Assembly: GCA_035540375.1 (NCBI GenBank)
Contig: DATLGO010000102.1
Span: 34,576-98,575 of the forward strand
Direction: 5' to 3'
DNA length: 64,000 nucleotides
Source of the DNA: Candidatus Thermoplasmatota archaeon
Lineage (GTDB): Archaea; Thermoplasmatota; SW-10-69-26; JACQPN01; JAJPHT01
The position numbers and the translations under genes were made by a program. Below are positions 59,326-64,000 of this stretch, piece by piece (the stretch's first letter is position 1; each line of letters begins with the position of its first letter). The notes under the pieces are model-generated. The model saw nothing but the letters and a program-made list of their open reading frames with translations, made no database searches and was not told where the DNA came from.

Positions 59326-59862
59326 TCACGCTCCCTTGGCGGTGATGTAGATGCCGTCCTGGAACACGCGCGGGTCGAAGCCGCGGATGCGGCACGCCTG
59401 CTCGATGTTCGCGGCGGTCTGCGACACGGCCTCGACGTCGGGACCGGTGACGACGACCTCGTCGGCGCCGGCCTTGACCTTCGCGCCCTTCATGATGCGG
59501 GCGCGGCGGGGCGTCTTCTCGCCAAGGAAGTTCTCGATGACGACGACGTCGCCGGAGACCTTCGACTTGATCGGGAAGTGGGCGTAGACCACCTTCAGCT
59601 TGTATTCGAAATCCTTCTGCGCGCCCGCGACCATGTTGCGCAGGTGGGACGAGAACGTCCCGACGAGCGCGCGGGTCTGCTTGCGGGGCTCCTCGGCGTG
59701 GATGACCACGTCGTTGCCCTCCTTCTCGAGGGTGATGAGCGGGTGGCGGAAGGCGCGGCTGAGCTCGCCGTTCTTCCCCTTGATCGTGACGACGCCGTCC
59801 TTGACGGTGGCGGTCACGCCCTGGGGCACCTTCACGACATCCCTGACTTCAGCGAGTGCCAT
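59326..59862 (-). CDS. rpl6: 50S ribosomal protein L6 (uL6)
   Basis: 178 aa. VVTIKGKNGELSRAFRHPLI and VYAHFPIKSKVSGDVVVIEN, FLGEKTPRRARI are the two archaeal uL6 repeats. The ATG at 59862 is chosen over 59871 because GAGGTG lies 6 nt upstream, the distance seen at the other genes. Confidence 0.97.
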   Translation of the reverse strand: MALAEVRDVVKVPQGVTATVKDGVVTIKGKNGELSRAFRHPLITLEKEGNDVVIHAEEPRKQTRALVGTFSSHLRNMVAGAQKDFEYKLKVVYAHFPIKSKVSGDVVVIENFLGEKTPRRARIMKGAKVKAGADEVVVTGPDVEAVSQTAANIEQACRIRGFDPRVFQDGIYITAKGA

Positions 59863-59872
59863 GATGTTCACC

Positions 59873-60262
59873 TCAGTACACGTAGGCGAGAAGCTTCCCG
59901 CCCGTGCCCTGCTCCTTCGCGCTGTAGTGGCTCATCACGCCACCCGTGGTGGTGATGATGAGGGCGCCGAAGTCCTGGGCCGGGAGATAGCGGGATTCCC
60001 ACTTCTCGTAGTCGGTCTTCTTGATCGCGTGGCGGGGCTTGATGACGCCGCAGTCGTTGATGTGGCCGACGAGCGTGACGCGGAAGAACCCGGTCCGGTT
60101 GTCGTCCACGAACTCGAACGCGCCGATGTAGCCCTGGTCCTGCATGACCTTGAGCACGTGACCGATGAGCTTGGAGGCCGGGGCCACCGAGACCTCGGCC
60201 TTGCCGGCGCGCTCCGCGTTCTTGATGAGCGAAAGGGCGTCTGCGAGGGGATCGTTGAGCAT
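59873..60262 (-). CDS. rps8: 30S ribosomal protein S8 (uS8)
   Basis: 129 aa. [40 protein letters not shown] and the C-terminal [20 protein letters not shown] match archaeal uS8, which binds the central domain of 16S rRNA. Normal length. Confidence 0.98.
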   Translation of the reverse strand: MLNDPLADALSLIKNAERAGKAEVSVAPASKLIGHVLKVMQDQGYIGAFEFVDDNRTGFFRVTLVGHINDCGVIKPRHAIKKTDYEKWESRYLPAQDFGALIITTTGGVMSHYSAKEQGTGGKLLAYVY

Positions 60263-60274
60263 GATGGGACCTCC

Positions 60275-60424
60275 TTAGGAATACTTCTTGAAGCCGAGAT
60301 CGCGGGCGGTCTCGCGGAAGCACTGCCGGCAGAGGAACAGCCGGTAGCTGCGGACGAGGCCGCGCTTGCGGCCGCATCGGTGGCACTCGTTGGCGCCGCG
60401 CCCGAACATCGTGTGGTCGACCAT
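60275..60424 (-). CDS. rps14: 30S ribosomal protein S14 (uS14), zinc-binding type
   Basis: 49 aa. [20 protein letters not shown], then [20 protein letters not shown]: four Cys (14, 17, 32, 35) bind zinc, as in archaeal uS14. The ATG at 60424 overlaps the L5 stop (TGATG). GGAGG lies just after its stop, serving S8. Confidence 0.97.
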   Translation of the reverse strand: MVDHTMFGRGANECHRCGRKRGLVRSYRLFLCRQCFRETARDLGFKKYS

Positions 60425-60939
60425 CAGATCACCTCGATCCCGAACTTGCTCTTCATGTACGAGATCGCCTCCTGCGGCGTGACCCGGTGGTGGGCCGGGA
60501 TGCGCCGGGGCTGGATGCGGCGCGCCTTGACGCGCGATCCCGCGCGCTCGAGCACGACGCTCACGTTCATGCCGAAGATGCCGATCTCCGGGTCGTATCG
60601 CTGGCCCTCGAACTCCGTGTAGTCCGCGATGCCGAAATTCAGGTTCCCGGCGTCGTCGAACGAGTAGTCGGGGATCTGCCCGTTGCGGACGTAGAAGGCC
60701 TTCTTGAGGAAGGCTTCCGCGCTCTCGCCGCGGAGCGTGACGCGCACGCCGATCGGCATGCCCTCGCGCAGGTTCCAGTCGCGGTTCGTCGTGCGGCTGA
60801 TCGTGCGCGCGGGCTTCGCGCCCGTGACCATCTCCATGACCTTCTCGGCCTTGATGAGCTTGTCACCGGCTTCGCCGACGCCGATGTTCACGACGACCTT
60901 GACGAGGCGGGGCTCGAGCATGGGGTTGGCGGCCGCCAT
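60424..60939 (-). CDS. rpl5: 50S ribosomal protein L5 (uL5)
   Basis: 171 aa. [40 protein letters not shown] and [31 protein letters not shown] are archaeal uL5, which contacts 5S rRNA and P-site tRNA. Normal length. It starts 1 nt after the S4e stop. Confidence 0.98.
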   Translation of the reverse strand: MAAANPMLEPRLVKVVVNIGVGEAGDKLIKAEKVMEMVTGAKPARTISRTTNRDWNLREGMPIGVRVTLRGESAEAFLKKAFYVRNGQIPDYSFDDAGNLNFGIADYTEFEGQRYDPEIGIFGMNVSVVLERAGSRVKARRIQPRRIPAHHRVTPQEAISYMKSKFGIEVI

Positions 60940-60940
60940 C

Positions 60941-61660
60941 CTAAGCGACCTCCGGGAGCGCGACTTCCGCCTTGTCCTTGCCGATCACGAACACGTAGGG
61001 CTTGATCGTCGCGTACGCGACGTCGCCGCTCTTGACCGAGACGACGTTCGGGCGGGGGTTTCGCGTCTTCTCGACGCCGCCGACCGTCGCCGTCTGGCCG
61101 ATGTGCTTGCCGCCCGTGATGAGGACCGTGTGGCCCGCGGCGAGCGGAAGGGCGCCCATGACCTTCTGGTCCGGGAGGTGGACCTTGAGCACGTCGCCCG
61201 TCTTGTGCGCGGCCTCCTTCACGACGATGTTGCGGCCGTCGTGGAGGTTGAGCTGGAACTTGCCGCCCGCGACCGTCGTCTTGTTCTCGACCCGGCAGAG
61301 CTTCCACGCGGCCGCGGCCGCGGGGATCTCCGTGAGGACGAGGCGACCGCGCGTGTCGAGCATGACGCGGTAGTGCTTCTCGGTCTTGGGGAGCGAGATG
61401 ACGTCCATGAAGCCGACGCCGCGCTTGTGGTCCGTGACGACCTTTCCGTCCACGAGGACCTCGCGGGCGCCGAGGACGCGCTTCGCTTCGCGCAGCGTGT
61501 CGGCGACCTTGAGGTAGTCGCGGAGGATGAGGGCCATCGGGATCGAGCGGTCGGCCGCGTGGGGGCCGGGGCGCGTCTTGGGCGCCCACGTGTAGGCCTT
61601 GCGCGGGACCGTACCGGACCACACGCGGGGGCTTGCGAGGCGCTTGAGGTGCAGCGACAT
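60941..61660 (-). CDS. rps4e: 30S ribosomal protein S4e (eS4)
   Basis: 239 aa. HLKRLASPRVWSGTVPRKAY, then WAPKTRPGPHAADRSIPMAL and LRDYLKVADTLREAKRVLGA open the protein; a KOW-like part follows (GHTVLITGGKHIGQTATVGG). Archaeal/eukaryotic-specific small-subunit protein. Its ATG overlaps the L24 stop by 1 nt. Confidence 0.98.
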   Translation of the reverse strand: MSLHLKRLASPRVWSGTVPRKAYTWAPKTRPGPHAADRSIPMALILRDYLKVADTLREAKRVLGAREVLVDGKVVTDHKRGVGFMDVISLPKTEKHYRVMLDTRGRLVLTEIPAAAAAWKLCRVENKTTVAGGKFQLNLHDGRNIVVKEAAHKTGDVLKVHLPDQKVMGALPLAAGHTVLITGGKHIGQTATVGGVEKTRNPRPNVVSVKSGDVAYATIKPYVFVIGKDKAEVALPEVA

Positions 61661-62151
61661 TACTTCTCCTCCTCTTCGTTTTCGGCGGCCTTCTCGGCCT
61701 TGGGTTCCTTCGCTTCCTCGGCGCGCTTCTTCTTGGCCTCGGCGGCATCGGCCTTGGCCTTGCGGGCCGCCTCGCGGTCTTCCTCCGTCACGTCGGACTC
61801 GGCGGCGCCGAGCTTCTTGCGACGGAAGGCGTCCGTGAGGTCGAGCTTCGTGATGAGCAGGTTCGAGGGGTGGATCGGGCGCGGCTTCGAGACCGATTTC
61901 GCGGTCTTCGTCACGACGCCGTCGACCGTCACGCGCATCGCGGAGACGTCGACTTCGAGCACCTTGCCGGTCGTGCCCTTGAAGTCTCCGCGGAGCACCT
62001 TGACGGTGTCCCCCTTGCGGAGGGTCGTCGTGCGGCGGTTGTACTTGAGGAGCAGCGGTTCCGCGAGGTGGGCGCTGATCTGCTTGCGCGCCTGGTGCGC
62101 AGGCAGGTTGTAGAGGGCCTTCCTCTGCTTTCGGGGTTGTCGGGTGACCAC
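61660..62151 (-). CDS. rpl24: 50S ribosomal protein L24 (uL24) with long charged tail
   Basis: 163 aa. RKQRKALYNLPAHQARKQIS, LRKGDTVKVLRGDFKGTTGK (KOW) identify archaeal uL24. The core ends near residue 113; about 50 residues of Glu/Lys/Ala follow (EEAKEPKAEKAAENEEEE), predicted helical or disordered, unusual for the family. Confidence 0.97.
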   Translation of the reverse strand: MVTRQPRKQRKALYNLPAHQARKQISAHLAEPLLLKYNRRTTTLRKGDTVKVLRGDFKGTTGKVLEVDVSAMRVTVDGVVTKTAKSVSKPRPIHPSNLLITKLDLTDAFRRKKLGAAESDVTEEDREAARKAKADAAEAKKKRAEEAKEPKAEKAAENEEEEK

Positions 62152-62163
62152 TTTCTCACTTCC

Positions 62164-62562
62164 TTACACGATCTGGCTCGCCGTGGCGGCGATACGGGGC
62201 CACCGCTCGGCGGCCTCGCGGGCCACGGGGCCCTTGATGTCCGAGCCCTTCGTCTCGCCCGTGGGCGTGACGATGACGGCGGCGTTGTCTTCGAACTGGA
62301 CGATGGTGCCGTCCGGGCGGCGGTACGGGCGCTTCTGGCGCACGATGACCGCGTTCACGACCTGGCGGCGCATTTCGGGCGTCCCCTTCTTGACGGAGAC
62401 GACGAGGAAGTCGCCAACGCCGCCCGCGGGGTAGCGGTTGTGGTGGCTGCCCGCGCGGGGGACGGCCACGATGGAGACGATCTTCGCGCCCGTGTTGTCG
62501 ACGACGTCGAGGCGCGCGCCGACGGGGAGACCCTTGGTGCGGGTCGCCGGAATCGCCTTCAC
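62164..62562 (-). CDS. rpl14: 50S ribosomal protein L14 (uL14)
   Basis: 132 aa. [20 protein letters not shown], then [20 protein letters not shown] and [20 protein letters not shown] are uL14. GTG start at 62562 with GAGGAGG 7 nt upstream, overlapping the S17 stop as GTGA; the longer open frame upstream is S17 shadow. Confidence 0.97.
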   Translation of the reverse strand: MKAIPATRTKGLPVGARLDVVDNTGAKIVSIVAVPRAGSHHNRYPAGGVGDFLVVSVKKGTPEMRRQVVNAVIVRQKRPYRRPDGTIVQFEDNAAVIVTPTGETKGSDIKGPVAREAAERWPRIAATASQIV

Positions 62563-62945
62563 GCGGATTCCTCCTCGGCCGCGATCGAAGCGTCCTCGCC
62601 GCGGATGGCGAGCTCGCCCTTGCGGGCCTCGATCACGACGAACTGCTTCGTCTTGCTGATCGGGCGGCATTCCATGATCTTCACGAGGTCGCCCTCCTTG
62701 AGGGGGATGCAGGGCGGGTGGTGGGCCGTGTAGCGGCTCGTGCGCTTCTCGAACCTCTCGTACTTTTCGTTGCGGAAGAGGTACTCGCGCCGGACGACCA
62801 CCGAGCGCTCCATCTTGGCGGAGACGACCTGGCCGTCGATGATGTGGCCGCGGACGGCGAGCCCGCCGTGGAAGGGGCAGTGCGGGTCGTCGCAGGCGCG
62901 CGAGGGCGCCGCGACGTCGATGCCGATGTCACGCGTTGTTGCCAT
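62559..62945 (-). CDS. rps17: 30S ribosomal protein S17 (uS17)
   Basis: 128 aa. The archaeal insert [15 protein letters not shown] and [40 protein letters not shown] identify uS17. The ATG at 62945 is the first before the domain. It follows the Rpp29 gene by 4 nt. Confidence 0.97.
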   Translation of the reverse strand: MATTRDIGIDVAAPSRACDDPHCPFHGGLAVRGHIIDGQVVSAKMERSVVVRREYLFRNEKYERFEKRTSRYTAHHPPCIPLKEGDLVKIMECRPISKTKQFVVIEARKGELAIRGEDASIAAEEESA

Positions 62946-62949
62946 GTTT

Positions 62950-63228
62950 TCACCTGATTTTCTTGATCCGGTCTTCGGGATTGTGATCGATTGTCTCGCC
63001 TTCGATGTCGATCGGACCCGCGGCCGTCGCGAACCGGAAGCGCTGACCCGGTTTCGGGATCCGACGGAGCTTTCCGTCGTCGCCCGCCACCATGAGGGTG
63101 TGGCGCGTCTCGTCCACGACGAGGCCCGCGAGGCCGGCAAGCGGGGGATGGTTCGTCCCCACGACCTCGACCCGAAGACCTATGAGTTCGCTTCGCGCGA
63201 CGTTCCGGTCCTCACCGGAGCTCCGCAT
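62950..63228 (-). CDS. rnp1: RNase P protein component 1 (Rpp29/POP4)
   Basis: 92 aa. The Sm-like barrel pattern (LIGLRVEVVGTNHPPLAGLA, GLVVDETRHTLMV, KLRRIPKPGQRFRF) is archaeal Rpp29, a subunit that helps RNase P cut tRNA leaders. Position between aIF1 and S17 is the archaeal norm. Its ATG overlaps the aIF1 end by 17 bp. Confidence 0.94.
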   Translation of the reverse strand: MRSSGEDRNVARSELIGLRVEVVGTNHPPLAGLAGLVVDETRHTLMVAGDDGKLRRIPKPGQRFRFATAAGPIDIEGETIDHNPEDRIKKIR

Positions 63229-63511
63229 TGAAGCCCATCCTCTCGAGCACCTGCTTCACGCGCTGCTTGTGGTCACCTTGAAGTTCGATCTTGCCGCCCT
63301 TCTCGGTGCCGCCGCAGGCGCACGCCGCCTTGAGCTCGGAGCACAGGCTCGTGATGTCGATGTCCCCGGAGTCGATCCCGTCCACGATGGTCACCATCTT
63401 GCCGTACCGGCGGGCGACCGTGTAGATCGTGATCTCCTGCTGCTCCCGGGCGATCTCCTCACAAACGCAGATTTCCTTGGGAAGTCCGCAGACGTCACAC
63501 ATCAGCGCCAT
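63212..63511 (-). CDS. translation initiation factor aIF1 (SUI1 family) with N-terminal Cys motif
   Basis: 99 aa. MCDVCGLPKEICVCEE gives four Cys (5, 8, 15, 17) that may bind zinc, as in other archaeal aIF1. The SUI1 core follows (RRYGKMVTIVDGIDSGDIDI, then LKAACACGGTEKGGKIELQG). aIF1 enforces correct start codon choice on the small subunit. Located between L29 and Rpp29. Confidence 0.95.
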   Translation of the reverse strand: MALMCDVCGLPKEICVCEEIAREQQEITIYTVARRYGKMVTIVDGIDSGDIDITSLCSELKAACACGGTEKGGKIELQGDHKQRVKQVLERMGFNAELR

Positions 63512-63529
63512 GTTCGTGTTGTTCCTCCG

Positions 63530-63736
63530 TCAGGGCCCCTGGCCCTGCGTCTCGCGTTCGATGGTCAGGAGGCGCGCGATGGTCGTGCGGAGGGCCCGGA
63601 TCTTGCCGGGGTTCCGCGACGCGCCGCCCATCGCCGCGACGCCGCGCTCGTGCATGAGCTCGGCGCGCGTCTCCTCGAGCCGCTTTGCGCGGTCCGCGGG
63701 CGAAAGCCCGCGCAGTTCGGATAGCTTCGCTCCCAT
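63530..63736 (-). CDS. rpl29: 50S ribosomal protein L29 (uL29)
   Basis: 68 aa. LRGLSPADRAKRLEETRAEL and ASRNPGKIRALRTTIARLLT form the two-helix uL29, which sits at the peptide exit tunnel and near the SRP docking site. It starts 4 nt after the S3 stop. Confidence 0.97.
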   Translation of the reverse strand: MGAKLSELRGLSPADRAKRLEETRAELMHERGVAAMGGASRNPGKIRALRTTIARLLTIERETQGQGP

Positions 63737-63740
63737 CGAT

Positions 63741-64000
63741 TCACCTCTTCATCTTGGCAAGCTCTTCCTTGATCGTCTTCGCGAGCTTCGGGCCGATGCC
63801 CGCGATGTCCGCGAGCTCCGACTCCGTCGCCTCGTCGAGGGCGTTGAGGTCCGTGTAGCCGGCCTCCTCCATCGCCTTGGCCTTCATCTTCCCGACACCG
63901 GGGATGTCGGTGATGTGGCCCATGAGGCGGCGGCGGGGCGGGGCGTCCTCGACCGGCTCCGCGTGCGCGACGGGGGTCGCGGGCGCGGAGCCGGTCGAGG
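63741..64000 (-). CDS. rps3: C-terminal part of ribosomal protein S3 (uS3) with helix-hairpin-helix domain (truncated by window edge)
   Basis: About 85 residues are visible and the frame continues past 64000. A Pro/Ala-rich linker (ATPVAHAEPVEDAPPRRR) leads to a terminal HhH unit: ITDIPGVGKMKAKAMEEAGY, then SELADIAGIGPKLAKTIKEE. S3 is inferred from position directly upstream of L29, the archaeal order; the S3 core itself is outside the window. The ATG at 63923 inside the frame is unlikely to be a start. The HhH resembles the one on L32e. Confidence 0.72.
   Translation of the reverse strand, partial: STGSAPATPVAHAEPVEDAPPRRRLMGHITDIPGVGKMKAKAMEEAGYTDLNALDEATESELADIAGIGPKLAKTIKEELAKMKR

Noticed and set aside
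63741..63923. Stand-alone 60-aa helix-hairpin-helix protein
   Set aside because: The frame continues upstream beyond the window with a linker, and position upstream of L29 fits the end of S3.

Overview
ORGANISM. The window is very G+C-rich archaeal DNA. The evidence is archaeal-type information genes (L18e-L13-S9-rpoN; S3-L29-aIF1-Rpp29-S17-L14-L24-S4e-L5-S14-S8-L6-L32e-L19e-L18-S5-L30-L15; AdkA, EMC3/DUF106, Cmk, Cbf5), an archaeal SRP RNA, TATA boxes about 26 nt upstream of leaderless genes, and lysine synthesis on a LysW carrier. Helix-hairpin-helix domains on L32e and S3, together with the gene content, suggest an uncultured high-GC member of the Thermoplasmatota. The lineage is inference; the domain Archaea is firm.

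LAYOUT. 0-1.8 kb: tail of a Cys-rich protein, the SRP RNA, then non-coding DNA with a run of hairpins sharing a TGCG loop, a REP-like element and a CGGG array. 1.8-8 kb: subtilase, Lsm protein, a short operon (SDR, SRPBCC, small ORF), a DUF2269-like membrane protein and the first of four related secreted proteins. 8.2-12.5 kb: alpha-glucan genes (GH57, GT4, GH15). 12.6-18.3 kb: PfkB kinase, PRC-barrel, dodecin, zinc ribbon, Mn-type SOD, MobA, CPA2-RCK antiporter. 18.3-25.2 kb: secreted and membrane proteins, including two more members of the four-copy family and a MopE/TSP3-type calcium-binding protein. 25.2-26.2 kb: two related tandem-repeat elements either side of tRNA-Pro(GGG). 26.2-27.6 kb: L18e-L13-S9-rpoN. 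28-32 kb: lipoprotein, endonuclease-IV-like TIM barrel, propeller protein, PHI isomerase, SRPBCC protein. 32.3-38.8 kb: lysW, homocitrate synthase, lysX, lysY, lysZ, lysJ, lysK. 38.8-40.5 kb: fourth, frameshifted family member. 40.6-46.4 kb: envelope-polysaccharide-like island with two membrane V4R-like proteins. 46.4-48.6 kb: two divergent regulators. 48.7-51.9 kb: tRNA-Cys(GCA) and the adk-emc3-cmk-cbf5 operon. 52.1-55.1 kb: two secreted propeller proteins. 55.2-55.7 kb: CGGG array, REP element and terminator. 55.7-64 kb: S10/spc ribosomal operon on the minus strand, truncated inside S3 at the right edge.

HOW THE GENES FIT. The lys genes give the whole LysW-dependent half of lysine synthesis plus homocitrate synthase; homoaconitase and homoisocitrate dehydrogenase are not here. 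GH57, GT4 and GH15 look like a small storage-glucan set. SecY, usually between L15 and Adk, is absent; secreted-protein genes and repeats occupy that place. Operons are tightly coupled, with ATGA, GTGA, TTGA or TGATG junctions throughout. The least explained material is the four-copy secreted family, the V4R-like pair and the intergenic repeat modules.
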